From Hippophae tibetana (taxonomy: Eukaryota > Streptophyta > Magnoliopsida > Rosales > Elaeagnaceae), in contig CM072805.1 in the NCBI GenBank assembly GCA_037013495.1, forward strand, positions 14,418,601-14,482,600: 64,000 bases of DNA, in the 5' to 3' direction. The position numbers and the translations under genes were made by a program. Below are positions 12,334 to 23,707 of this stretch, piece by piece (positions within the stretch are counted from its first letter, which is position 1; each line of letters begins with the position of its first letter). The notes below the pieces were generated by a model that worked only from the letters and a program-made list of their open reading frames with translations, was not told the origin of the DNA and did not search any database.

Positions 12334-14330
12334 TTATTTTACGTTGTCTCCATATTCAATAACATTTATCCTTAAGCATTCATTAGAATTATCAATATGA
12401 GGGTTCAGATGCTTTAAAACTTTAAACATTACTTGTTCATCCTGCACTCTCTTTGTAAGTTCAAATTTTTGTACATCAATGAGTTCTCTTCTGGTTGCTA
12501 AGAATGGACTACCAAGTATGATAGGAATATCACGGTCATCTTCCATATCTAGTATAATGAAGTCTGTTGGAAAGATGAAGTTGTCTACTTTTACTAGCAA
12601 ATCTTCTACCACACATTAACGTCTCTTAATTCATCTATCTACCATATTTATAATGTAATTGAAGTGAGTTTGGATTTATCAACCCCCAATCTATTTAAAA
12701 CCAATAATGGCATGAGGTTAATGCTAGAACCCAAGGCCTTTCCAAAATGGATGTTGCTAATAATGCAAAGGATATTAAAACTACCTAAATCTTTCAATTT
12801 TTGTGGTAGTTTTCTATCAAGTATGGTGCTACAACCTTCAGTTAAGGTTATTGTTTCATGATCTCCAAGCTTCCTTTTATTTGATAGTATATCCTTCATG
12901 AATTTGGCATAAGATGGAATTTGTTCAAGTACCTCTACAAATGGTATGTTTATATGTAGCTTCTTGAAGACTTCCAAAAACTTTGAAAACTGTGTATTTG
13001 GCTTTTGCTTTTGTAGTCTTTGAGGAAAAGGAATAGTGGGTTTATAGAGGCCGTTGCTATTTTTTGGCTGAATTATTTCCTTTTCAATGCTCTCTGTATC
13101 CATTAGTTCCTCCTCATCCTTATTAGTTTCTCATTCCTCCTTATCCTTTTTAGTCTCATCTTCCTCTAGGGTTTTACCATTCCTCAAGGCTATGGCATTG
13201 CACTAATCCTTGCCTTCTCTTCTTAGGTTTACAATTGTGTCAATGGAAGGTTACCTTGAGGCCTTTCACTTATAACTTGAACAAGCTACCCTATTTGGTT
13301 CTCCAAATTTTGAATTGAAGCCTCTTGAGTTGGTACTTTTGTATTAAATGATTGGATGAAAGTCTTTCATCATCCCCATTACGGCATTTGTATTTTCCTC
13401 AGTAGGTGGCTTCTTTTCTTAGGCTTGTAATTGTTTTGGTTGTTGGAAACTAGGTGATGGAAATGAATGACGGTTGAATTGATTACCACCCTGATTGTTG
13501 TTATTCCAAAATAAATTTGTATGTTGTCTCCATCCTGGGTTATATATGTTTGAGTATAGATTATTGTTTTGATTCATATATATTACCCATATAGTATATG
13601 GATTTAGGATTATTTGGACAATTATCCAAGAAATGAGCTCCTCCATAAAACATGCATGGCATGCCTAAATCTTGGACCTAGTTTATACTTGCTGGCGAGT
13701 TTTGAGCCTTCAAAAGATTAACCAAAGATGACACTTGAGCTATAAGTGTTGATATCATTTACTTCATGCACTCCAGCTACTCTTCTTGTGGCTGCCATTC
13801 TGTCCATTGGTCATTGATAGTTATTGCTAGCCATTTCTCAAATAAGTCATAAGCTTGATTATAAGATTTGACTAGCAAAGCGTCATTAGTAGATGTATTA
13901 ACAATATTTCTTGTTTGAGCATTGAGACCATTATAAAAAGTCTCCATTTGAATCCAAGAAGGAATACCATGATGAGGACACTTCCTTAACAATTCCTTAA
14001 ATCTTTCCCATGATTCATATAAAGATTCACCTTGGTGTTGTTGGTAGAAATTAATGTCATTCTTAAACTTGGAATTCATTGTTAGTGGGAAGTATTTCAT
14101 TAAGAATTTCTCCGTCAAACCATTGCAAGTTGTAATGGAATCAGGTGGTAAAGAGTTGAGCCAAGCTCGAGCATGGTGTCATAAAGAGTAAAGGAACAAT
14201 CTAAGCCTAAATGTATCTTATGTCACACTAGTGAACTTAAATGAATCAATAACTTCAATAAACAATATAAGATGAAGATGAGGATGAGGATCCTCTGTTG
14301 GTAATCTGATGAATTTTCCAATTGTTTGTA
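12334..14330 (-). pseudogene. gag-protease of element A (gypsy), broken
   Basis: Minus-strand fragments in order. First, a gag N-half (14118-14330 broken, 13777-14118 open) with ESWERFKELLRKCPHHG and QMETFYNGLNAQTR, typical of plant gypsy Gag. Next a gag C-half near 13500 with a YNPGWRQH motif, then the protease region (12648-13103), where a decayed SINLMP motif marks the active-site neighbourhood. Last is the protease C-half (12334-12612) with ILGSPFLATRRELIDV. Stops and frameshifts separate them. The frame ends shortly after protease, and no RT or integrase lies between here and the conserved box at 11761. Gag would coat virus-like particles in the cytoplasm; this copy cannot make it whole. 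Confidence 0.85.
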
Positions 14331-14336
14331 GCCATG

Positions 14337-15645
14337 TTTCTAAACATAAGAATTGTTAAAAGCCCCCCATTATAATTATCAATTAATTATATGATCAATT
14401 GAATCTAACCTAACATGTATTCTTCTCTTAAGTAAACTACACACCATATAATAATTAATTTAATCACACTCTCATGCCAATTGAATTACATACTACTGAT
14501 TAAGTTCATCAATTATGGATCACATACATAAGAATAATACATTTTTGCCTAGAAACTATGTATGTTATTTAATCAAGATAAATAATTAAATAATTCTCTC
14601 AAATCTATTTAATTTTCTCTATAGATAAATTGTTGGCCAAAAAATTAATAGCATAAAAATCAGATTAAATAGTATAATTAAATTATAATTATAATTATAA
14701 TTGGCGTAAAATATTATATCATCACATGGTGAAATTTGGGTTCATAAGATCTCTCGATTAATAAGTTAACTATACATAATTGTGCTAAAAAAACTCATAT
14801 TTTTCATAAAGGAAGACATAAAAATTGATAAAGAAAAGAGTAGAAGAAAAAATACACTCAATCTCTTGAATTGTAGTGTTAATCTCCTCTTGAATCTCCA
14901 CCAAAATTGTATCCACTCTTGAATTTTTATATATTTTTTTTTCTCTTTTTAGCTCCAAAACTGACCAAAATTATGCTAATGATGACCCCTTCAAGTTTAT
15001 GAGGTGATTAGGGGCTTAAATATAGCTCAAGTGCAATTTGGACCATCAGATCAGCTTCAGATTAAGGGATGAAATCAAAACAAGCAAACCTAATAGCACC
15101 AGCCAATCACAAAGTGACATGTGGCATATAAGTTTACTAAGAGAATTAGAGTGTGATGCATGGTACGAGAGACTTGTCAGAGTCAACATTTCTGAGTTAG
15201 TGCCACATGATGCAATTTGATTTGTGGAAACGGATGGCGTCGTGCACAGGTGGAAAGTAGGGAGAAATGGTGTGATGACTCATGGTAGAGAGGTTTGCTC
15301 GATCTCCAAACTTGGATTGAATGCCATGCTAACATGTGGCACGTTATTCATCCTCCTCATATGTAGTGTAACATGATTCATTGTCCCTAATTACATGGCA
15401 TCTGCATGGCTTTCCTAGTTAGCTACTCTGCTTGTATAGTAGGTCACGTGGTTGCTCGTGATTGACCCTACATTAAAAATTCATAAAAAATCCATAAAAA
15501 ATCCCAAAAAATTACACAAATTATATTTTCACTAAAAAGTTTATATTTTATTATTTTTATCCCAAAAAATATTATTTCTTGAATAAAATAAGTAAATATT
15601 TAGTAAAAAGAGTGCACTAATGACTCTACTTTCATAGAGTAATCA
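14337..15645 (-). repeat. 5' LTR of element A, inner end deleted
   Basis: Matches 7144-8432. It begins abruptly next to gag sequence, so the inner LTR end, PBS and leader are missing. It ends AGTAATCA where the sister LTR ends AGTCATCA. Confidence 0.8.
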
Positions 15646-15684
15646 ATTAAGCATAGTTGAGCATGATGCTTCAATTGATAGAGA

Positions 15685-16250
15685 TATTTGCATTTATATT
15701 TATGATTAGTTGTGAACTATTGATTTGCTTATTATTAGTGAATTGCTTACTTGCTTACTGCCAATGGCTATTGTGCGACCCATTGATACTTCCACATAGA
15801 TGTCAGATATTATGTCGTTTATCACGATAAATGATATGTTGTGTATGATCACACGATGTATTAGTATAATCAGTTCTCTTAGCGAATATATTTCATACAT
15901 AGGAAGTCCTTAAAATGGATGGAAATATTTTTTTACTGCTCTCTTATATCTTTATCTTTTTTTATTGCTTTCTTTCATCCGTTTGCATATTATCTAATTT
16001 ATTATGTTATTTGTAGAATGTGGTGCTCCAACACACGTATTTACATTTATTTTTCTAATTAGATATGAATTGTTGGTTTGCTTATTATTATTGAATTGCT
16101 TATTACCGATAGTTGCTGTGCAATATGTCGATGCTTTCACATAGGTGTTTGATCTCATATGGTTTATCACATTACATGATAGGTTGTGTATGATCAAATG
16201 ATGTGTTAGTACAATCGATTCTCTTATTGAATATGTTTCACACATAGTAA
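15685..16250. repeat. Direct repeat of about 350-bp period
   Basis: 15690-15905 and 16040-16250 are clearly related along about 210 bp: both contain the GTGTATGATCA and ATGTGTTAGTA/ATGTATTAGTA blocks in the same order. A pyrimidine-rich link (15930-16015) recurs again at 16555-16640. On the minus strand both copies keep a similar open frame of about 60-80 codons with no known domain, which I take as a by-product of the duplication. Confidence 0.65.
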
Positions 16251-16254
16251 TAGA

Positions 16255-16345
16255 TGTATAAAAGAAATATCAATCATTCTCCAAATAGTTTAAGATTTTA
16301 GAAGAGTTGATTTTCTAAAAACTTCTAACATAGTATCAAACTAGA
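16255..16345 (+). repeat. Copia-type LTR end with decayed PBS
   Basis: A TTTAAGATTTTAGAAGAGTTG stretch leads to AACATAGTATCAAACTAGAG, a degraded form of the TGGTATCAGAGC site (initiator tRNA-Met) that follows many plant copia LTRs. A second decayed version of the same LTR tail is at about 16460-16515. Confidence 0.4.
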
Positions 16346-16880
16346 GATCCTGTGTTGAAAGCTCAATAAACCTAATTGTTGAACGGTAAATATATGACCT
16401 GTATGGTGCATAAAGTCAACATTTGTGGGAGAATAATACATATATAAAAACAATGTTAGATAATATTTTTAATAATTTAAGTTTTTGAAAGAGTTAGTTT
16501 TTCCACAACTTTTAATGCATAGAAATTCTTTGAGTTGATTGAAAAGCTTGCTTTCTTTATTCATTTCTTATATATATATCTTCTTTTCCATTGCTTTTCT
16601 TTTATCCGCTTGCCTATTATATAATTAATTTACTGTGTGTTATCTGTTTTCCAATATAAGCGAGTTTTAGAAGTCTTTGAGGTGACCGTGTCACCTCCCT
16701 CTTGGTTTGTTAGTACTAAGTGTGGACTTTCACTATTAAACAAACAAAATAAGCATAACATCATTACATAATCATGTACTCCCTCTATTTTCCATTGACT
16801 GCATTATTCCAACTCTTTCAATATAGTTAAGCATCACTTGAAAATTACGTTGCATGTACTCACAATTTCAGATTATCAAC
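16346..16880. other. No gene recognised
   Basis: Repeat-derived, AT-rich filler between the copia-like LTR end and the kinase fragment. It includes the third partial copy of the pyrimidine-rich repeat at 16555-16640. Confidence 0.4.
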
Positions 16881-17790
16881 CATTCTTTAACAAGTTGAGA
16901 GTCTATCATACGACCGAAAGAGAAGCAATACCCAAATGTGGTCATGCATTTCGACCTCGGATGCTGTTGAATACGGGACTTCAAAAGTCAACATTTCTAG
17001 AAGAAGGCATCCAAATGACCATATGTCCACTTTCTCTAACCAAAAAAGAGGAGGCGATAAATTTAAAGGTACGTACATAGTTCTGCTGGCAACTTGAGTA
17101 TTTAAAAAGATAAAACAATGAATAAATAAATAGATGTTCCACCATAACGGCATTAAGAACCATTTATATAATAGGTGTTCCAACACAAACAGCAGTTGGA
17201 GGTGTCACACATGAGCGATAGAGCATGTAAGCAACAAAGATCTAAGAGGCACTACTCTATGAAAATCAAATAGCTTAACAGCAGGTGTTCCATCATCGAT
17301 CTTCTGGTCATGAGAGTCAATTAAAATCTTTCACCTTTTACATCTTGATGAATTACATGTTTTGAATGCACTTCTTCCAATGAACATGAAACATCTCTAG
17401 CAATACACAAAGCGATCTCCACAGGTACATGCTTCTCACCAGCTCTTGATAGCTTTTCTATGTAACTCTAAAACAAAAAAGCATGAAATCGTTAATGCAA
17501 AAGAAAAGGAAACCAAGCAGGAGAAAGGGGGAAAAATTCATCAGTTAGAAAAATTTACCTTTATTGTTCCACCTTTTATATGTTCCATCAAAATAGCATA
17601 CTGCAACAATTTTTGTTCAGATTTACCATCCACCGGAGAAACCCACTTAGAAGATATACGATGTCCATAGATCTCTACTATGCACGATTGCTTTAGAGCA
17701 CCCAAAAGTCTTACTTCCCCTAAACACCCAAACTCAAAATTCCAAACACCTTCCCCATAGGCCTCAAAAAGCTCCATAGTCCTCACCTGG
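16881..17790 (-). pseudogene. Protein kinase gene fragment with retained intron
   Basis: Reading right to left on the minus strand, 17786-17559 encodes an N-lobe stretch (CLGEVRLLGALKQSCIVEIYGH, then ILMEHIKGGTIK). A 91-bp GT-AG intron (17468-17558) follows. The frame resumes in phase with SYIEKLSRAGEKHVPVEIAL and an IHQDVK catalytic loop (usual HRDxK), then a DFH-like activation motif. A further segment holds VDIWSFGCLLLEMLTFEVPY (subdomain IX). Stops and a frameshift break it from about 17330 onward, and it ends near 16881 without the C-lobe. From memory the residues resemble the plant LRR-kinase family typified by Arabidopsis At1g04210, whose loop also departs from DFG. The retained intron rules out a processed copy, so it is a DNA-level duplicate or a transposon-captured piece. 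Confidence 0.75.
17468..17558 (-). other. Spliceosomal intron inside the kinase fragment
   Basis: Minus strand: exon ...ATAAAG, donor GTAAAT, pyrimidine-rich acceptor ending GTTTTAG, then AGTTACATAG. Removing these 91 bases keeps the kinase frame (GGTIK-SYIEKL), which is strong evidence that it was a real intron. Confidence 0.75.
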
Positions 17791-18270
17791 CACGATCCAA
17801 AATAATAGGAAGATCAAATATTATATGATGATCAAGTTAAAATGGAAGCAATATAAAACCAACAGCAGTAACTTTCAATTTATAAAGCACATTAAAAATA
17901 TGATCCTGAAATGTAACTCTAGATGTGAGACACATTAAAAAAGAAAAAAAGTCAAGCATGTCCCATCACCTGAATTTATGAATCCATTTTTTTATAAGAT
18001 GAATTTATGAATCCATCAAGCCAAAATAACCAAACACATATGGGAAAAAAAGAGCTTTAAAGGCTGAAGCATTCCGAATCAATCAAAACTATAATGCAGG
18101 ACATTCCAAAAAATATCCCTTTGCCACAGCCTCAACTGCTACATATTTGCACAGGATAAGTAGAATTGGACTTCATAATTTCATCAGAACATGACAACAA
18201 AGGAAAAGAACAAGCAGAATCTAGCCAGCTTCCCAAGGAAAGAGGAACCTTGCTCCTAGAGAGAGGAATA
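17791..18270. other. No gene recognised; probable upstream intron of the kinase fragment
   Basis: The kinase exon begins just after an acceptor-like CCAG at about 17790, so this AT-rich block may start as its upstream intron. No further exon was recognised. Confidence 0.35.
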
Positions 18271-18278
18271 TACCTGTG

Positions 18279-18665
18279 TGTTTGAACATAAGGTACGACC
18301 ACAAGTATGTTGTTTGAGCATAAAGTACGACATAGTGCTCAAGCCATGAGACATACTGTCCAAGTCATGAATCATGCCCACGCATTATACCAGGACATTT
18401 GAAGCATAAGTTCAGACTTAACGTTGCAACAACCATTTTGGAATTTGGTTGTAGTCACGTTTCGATTAGTTAATGCTTTTACTATTGCAATCTTCTAACA
18501 CAAGATGATATGTATCTATGTAATCAAACACATGTACATGTAATACCATGTATGTATATATGTATGTATGTATGTATATATGTATATGAACCTCGTAATA
18601 AACAAGACACATTCATTCACATTTACAATATCACTCTAGTTTCTCTCTCTAACTCGGATCATCCC
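18279..18665 (+). repeat. Direct repeat, left copy (possible TRIM/short LTR)
   Basis: Starts TGTTTGAACATAAGG and is matched by 19215-19560. Shared landmarks are the CAAGCCAT block, GTTCAGACTTAACG/CTCAGACTTAACG, CTTTTACTATT, TTCTAACAC, TGTACATGTAATACC and a final TCTAGTTTCTCTCTCT. The first 32 bp are themselves duplicated (18279 and 18311). Confidence 0.65.
18548..18590. repeat. (TATG)n microsatellite inside the left repeat
   Basis: An imperfect TATG/TATA run, absent from the sister copy at about 19470, so it expanded after duplication. Confidence 0.85.
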
Positions 18666-19214
18666 AAATACACATGTCGGATCCCAAGGCTTGCTTAATT
18701 TTTTTTCTATTTCTCTACACATGTCAAGAAAACCAAAAAACCAAGGGAAAAAAAGATAAGAGACGAGGAGTCAAAAGTTACCTAATAAGTCGAAGAAGGA
18801 AATTAAGAACCAACCTGAAAAGAATGAGATTGATTGGCTATAAGGAAAAATATTTTAAGAGTCGAGAAAAGATGTTTGAAGTAGACCTGATTATCTTACC
18901 CCACAAAAAAAAAAAACTCAAAGCACAAGTTGAGGTGACAGAGAGATTTTTTGAAGAAATTGGTTTGGTTTTTTGAGAATTATGAAAATGAATGCCTTGC
19001 CTCCCTTTAATATAGAGGGTTAGATTCTCTCTCTCCAATCAATTGACAAGTAGAAAGGTCCCTATGGCATTTATTAGAGCATGCAAGATTGGTTCATATT
19101 CTATTTCTGACATTTTGCTTGCCTTGACTTTTAATCTTCCATCTCATTTGAAGAACCGAGATGATAGAGTAAAGGGGCTTGATGTTTCAACACATGATAT
19201 GACTAGAAGTACGG
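18666..19214. other. Interior between the short direct repeats
   Basis: About 550 bp. One frame of 100 codons (18674-18976, +) is lysine/arginine-rich without a recognisable domain. Given its size and place, this would be the non-coding interior of a TRIM-type element. Confidence 0.35.
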
Positions 19215-19560
19215 TGTTTGAGCACAAAATAAGACTATATGCACGTACTTCCATAGTTCTCAAGCCATAAAACACATTGTTCAAACCTTGGATCAAACCC
19301 GCACATTACACCTAGGTATTCGAAACATAAACTCAGACTTAACGTGCAATAACCAGCTCAAACTTTGGATGTGGTTGCACTTATATTAGTTAATTCTTTT
19401 ACTATTATAAACTTCTAACACATGTGAATATGTACCCCATCGTAATCAACAATTGTACATGTAATACCCTATATATATATGAACTTGGTACTAAACCTAA
19501 CATAATCACTCACATTACAACATCTTTCTAGTTTCTTTCTCTAAATCGAACCATCTCTAA
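19215..19560 (+). repeat. Direct repeat, right copy (possible TRIM/short LTR)
   Basis: Matches 18279-18665 in order and orientation, with perhaps a quarter of positions changed and without the TATG expansion. Confidence 0.65.
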
Positions 19561-19985
19561 CATTGTGAAAAGAAAAAAATTAAATAATACATGGAAAACA
19601 ATAAAAAATGAAGAAAAAAGGGGGAAACAATAGAAAAAATGGGTAGAAACAAATTCCATCATTGTTACCTTGTACTTATTTTCCCTCCTAATAGATGGAG
19701 AGGTCTTGGGATTGAATAATAATATAGAAAATTACTCCTACTAGGATGTAGATATTTATAGGATTTGGTGCTAGATTCTTAGCACATGCTAGTGAATCAT
19801 GATGTATATTTTTTACCGAAAAATAAGAGTTTTCTCCAATAGTAGTATATAAGATGATCCTAAACTAATTGTAGCCATTCATATCCCAAACAAGAAAATA
19901 AGAAAATGTTTGGAATAGTACAAGTGAACAACCCTCAGCCACGACACATATAGTGAACAAAATTTTAGTTACAACTTTCAAGATT
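19561..19985. other. No gene recognised
   Basis: AT-rich, interrupted in all frames; nothing recognised. Confidence 0.4.
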
Positions 19986-19989
19986 ACAA

Positions 19990-22480
19990 ATTTGCCAATT
20001 TGAATTCCAAATGACATCAAAAAATAACAATCCAAAATCTTTTATTATAGGTTTCCCTATTAAATCTTATTTTATGCATTTTTATTCTAAATTATCTTTC
20101 CCAATAGGTTTTCCTATTAAATATTCTTTTAAATTTTGGAAAATCTTGTTTTCTGAATTCGTATCTTTTTCTTTCTTGGCATTTAATGATTATCGAGCTT
20201 TTAAGGCTTCTTATTCTTCCTCCTAGGGTGTTTGGTATCGTTTTCATATTTTTCTGATTCCAACTTTCTGTTAAGGTCTTATGTAATGTTCTAGGTAATT
20301 TTTGGAAATTTTTTTCCTTATATGTTATTTACATACATGGTGGTACTTTAAGGTAACTCATTTAATATTCACAAATAAAAGAATATATGTAACACATGTT
20401 ACAAATTTGTCAATATTTTAAACGTCATTTGGCTTCATTGATTTCATTTTCACTAGATTCAGTGATAGTTCTTCCTTTATCTTCTCCAATAAATTCCTTG
20501 TATATTTCATTTACTATTATATCTAAATATTCTCTTCCTATAAGCGCATTCCCTTACAACAATAAAGGTTGTTGGTTTATTAAATTTCAAAATCAAACCT
20601 TAACATTTCCTATCATTTTATGTGCTACTAATACCCTACAGATTTAAGGGTTTGTTTGTGTAGTTTGAGAGGTTTATATGAGCACACTAATACCACTATC
20701 CCATTCATCTAAGGCCTTTTTCTTATCTCTTATACAATCTAGATCTAAAAAGATTATATCTATAATTTTCTTGGAGCTTATATTCTTGTGGGATTCTATC
20801 TCTAGTTCCTCAATGCAACCTTTCTTCCATTTTGGATGGTTGTTTTGTTTTATTGGTACTATCAACCTTTGCATATTTCTTTCTTCCCTATATGGATCAG
20901 ATGTTTCTTCTTGGTAAGGAACTGGTAATAAAATTGGTTTTATATGATCTCTTGGGGTTATGATTTATGATGCAGAATCAATCTCGCTGATTATTGTCAT
21001 ATCATCTTCCTCTTTATTTGTACAAAGTTTTTTACTATAATATTCTTCTAATTCTTCATCAATTAGTGTTAACAAACTAATTAATTTTTCTATATACCTA
21101 TTTTCGAGATTCCTAAATTTTTCTTCTAATACTTTTCTATATTTCATTAAATTGGAATTATATATTTTTCTTCATTTTCTCTTCTTTCATTTCTAGGTAT
21201 TAGGACGTTTGATCTCCATTGTGGTTACACTTTTAATCCTTATAATATACATATTTTCTTAGTTCTGTAAATTCCACATGTATATCTTGTTGCAATTTAT
21301 TATAACCACATTCCTTTATTTCTTTTAATAATTCTTCTTATGTTTCAATTATACCTTGTAGATATTTCGTATTTGATTGCTGGACTTAATCCAATTTCTT
21401 TGTTAAAAGTCTCAAATCTATCATTAAGATTGCTTGATTCTTTTCTATGTCTACAAGGCTTCCATTTATTTCTAACTATATATTTTTTGATTTTTTTCTT
21501 AAACATTATTGTCTTGCTAGCATGACATCATGAACTAGTGCTTTCATTACTTGAACTTCATCATTTAGTTTTTTAACTTCTTATTTAGAAGTTTCTCATT
21601 CATTGTCTATAAAACTAAATCTTGGTGTATTATTGTTTTAACAACATTAATTTTTCTTCATGGTATCAAAGGTTTCTCCTTGATATCTAAGTACCATTAA
21701 TCTGGTATTTCAAAATCCGTCAGTAATTTTGGTTTTATTATTTTTCCAAGTTCATAAAAGGCTAGGTTTTATCTATTTTCATAAATTCATTTTATCTATT
21801 TATTAAACTATTATGATTGTGTCAATGAATAACCTACTATGTAGTGTATTAAAAATGGATGATTTCCTTCTTTCATTAAATCTCCTCTTTCAGATTCATA
21901 GGCTAAACTTAATATCTGTTTTAAGTTTTATCATGAATATTAATAGCACACCTAGGATATGCTATAAATTTTAACTTCTCACTTCCCAAATTATCATAGA
22001 TCATTCCTAGCAAATCATTTTTCCTTTTTATTATTCCATTATCGAGTAATGCTATTTCTATGCATGTATCTATTCCTTCTCTGAAATGAGCTTGTTAATA
22101 TTTGACTTCCTCCTAAATGAATGTATCATTTTTTTCTTTATCCTTTTGGAAAATTTTGGATAGTTTATTCAATATAGTTTTCTTATTAATTAATGGTATA
22201 TTATACCTTTCTTTTGCATTTGTGATATTAATGCCAATTTTTATTACTTATTCCATAATAAATTGTCCTTTCTTAGGAATAATCTATTTAAAAATGAAAA
22301 TGATGGATCTTTAAATCTATCTCTTTCTTTAAGATTTAATTTTGTCTTTTGAGTTTCTTCAAATAGTTTTTACTTATTAACATTTCTTGTGAAAAATGAG
22401 ATATCTTCTATTTCTAATTCTACTATTCCTTGATTTTTGATTATTTCTTGATTTTCTATTATTTCTTCCATTTTTATTTA
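19990..22480 (-). pseudogene. Endogenous plant pararetrovirus (Caulimoviridae) fragment
   Basis: Minus-strand frames, right to left, resemble the N-terminal half of a caulimovirid polyprotein. A start region near 22470 leads into a 30K-type movement-protein core (about 21800-22330). A Lys/Glu-rich coiled linker follows (about 20965-21700), then a capsid-like region (about 20240-20900) and a very basic Lys/Arg-rich tail (19990-20230). The fragment stops before the capsid zinc finger, protease and RT. Numerous stops and at least two frame changes make it inactive. It is distinct from the gypsy gags around it: no CCHC-flanked gag motif and no LTR. Genus within the family is not assignable by eye. 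It is an old, partial nuclear copy. Confidence 0.6.
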
Positions 22481-22609
22481 TGAAAGATTACTTTTCACTT
22501 CCGTTAAATTTAACTTCCATTATATTTGGGAGGTACTTTTGAATATTTTGAAACCTTAGGGATATTTTTGAAGATACCTCAAAGCTTGGGGGTATATTTG
22601 ATGTTATTC

Positions 22610-23015
22610 CATGGTTTTATTGTCTATTATAATTATAACTTAGTAATTGATTAGTCAATTATTTGTTGCTGAGTAGTTACCTTAAGAGACTGAAGAATGT
22701 TACCATATGAATACAGTCTCTATATAAGTTTACCTCGTTATATCGATTGTTATGCATAATCTAATATTGTGTTAGTACAATCCAAGTTTAAGGTGTGTAT
22801 GTTTCAACATATTATGAGCTTAAACTTTGATTAGAAAGCATTATTATTTACTTGCCTTTTGTTTAATATATAATATATATTGTTAAAGTTATATGATTAT
22901 CTGATATTATATTACTTGTGTTTTTGTTGCATTTTCTATTTATGCTAGATATTGTTAAGTCATTAAGGAGTCTGTATCTCTTTATCCTAGTAGTTTGGTG
23001 AGTCGTAAACTCTTT
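22610..23015 (+). repeat. Copia-type LTR, plus orientation (inverted partner of 23708-24140)
   Basis: Its reverse complement aligns with 23708-24140. Landmarks include the TTTTATTATCTATTA start region, GTTATTTGCTACTGAGT/ATTATTTGTTGCTGAGT, AGTTTACCTCG, TCAACATATT and TTATTCTGGTAG/TTATCCTAGTAG near the end. Substitutions are frequent, so the pair is old. Confidence 0.65.
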
Positions 23016-23119
23016 CTAGCTCATTTAAAGTGAGTTCACTTGGTATGTACATTGATTCAATTACAATGACCTTAGCATAAAACTATAGGGTAAATTGGCA
23101 ATTATTTTTTCAATTTATT

Positions 23120-23560
23120 TTTCTTCAATAATTGGTCTACCTAGATAGTGAAAGAAATTCACAATATTGAAGAATCATGCATAAAATTAGTTGAAAGTCT
23201 CATCTTCTTACATAATACACAATTCAAAATCTCTATTCAACCACAACATTCTGGATTTCTTTACTATAGAAGTACCTTCACAAGTTGTTTCCAAAATATC
23301 TCAAACATGTTTAGAAGTTGTACAACACTAAATCCTTCTGTATTTTTCAAGCAACAAACCTCTTATGATAGCAAAAAACCCTTTATTGATCCATTCAAAC
23401 TCCTTGGATTCTTCCTTGGTCCATTTGATCATAGATTTTGGGATATACTATTATTGTCAGGTACAATTTTAGTGGGGTATGTCCAGTAATTTTCAACAAG
23501 GAACCACACACGGTCAACATAGGACCATAAAAAACCCTCATTTTAGATTTTCAATAGGAA
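23120..23560 (-). pseudogene. Copia gag (UBN2-type) remnant
   Basis: The minus strand, in shifting frames, gives the order W..EES-EFEW-NKGFFAI, then a KHVWDILETTCEGTS-like block and KKSRMLWLNRDFEL, the pattern of plant copia Gag (UBN2 family). It lies just inside the minus-oriented LTR and PBS at 23695-24140. The open frame of 113 codons on the plus strand (23148-23489) is antisense to it and is not a gene. Confidence 0.65.
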
Positions 23561-23694
23561 TGGTTAAGTCCATTAAAAAATAGAGGTATACCTACATTAT
23601 CTCCTTCTCTTGACTCCAGTAGAAAAAATGTGAGTTTGAAAAAATGAGTTAACGAGATCAACATTGGAACATCTAAGCCCAAAAGGGTGCATCT

Positions 23695-23707
23695 ACTCTG
23701 ATACCAA
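23695..23707 (-). other. Copia primer-binding site (initiator tRNA-Met type)
   Basis: The minus strand reads TTGGTATCAGAGT, one to two changes from the classical TGGTATCAGAGC. It sits at the inner end of the minus-oriented LTR. Confidence 0.7.

Larger units (their letters stand above)
6877..15645 (-). mobile_element. Decayed gypsy element A with gag-protease only
   Basis: Two direct repeats (6877-8432 and 14337-15645) flank an interior whose only coding traces are gag and protease on the minus strand. RT, RNase H and integrase are absent. A solo LTR of another family (9071-10936) is inserted in the 3' part. The candidate target-site duplication is ATTAG (6872-6876) against ATTAA (15646-15650), one mismatch, so the outer ends are probable rather than proven. 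The right LTR lacks about 267 bp at its inner end together with PBS and leader, so it runs straight into gag: one deletion explains all three losses. Confidence 0.7.

Noticed and set aside
23148..23489. 113-codon open frame on the plus strand
   Set aside because: Antisense to a recognisable copia gag remnant; no domain of its own.
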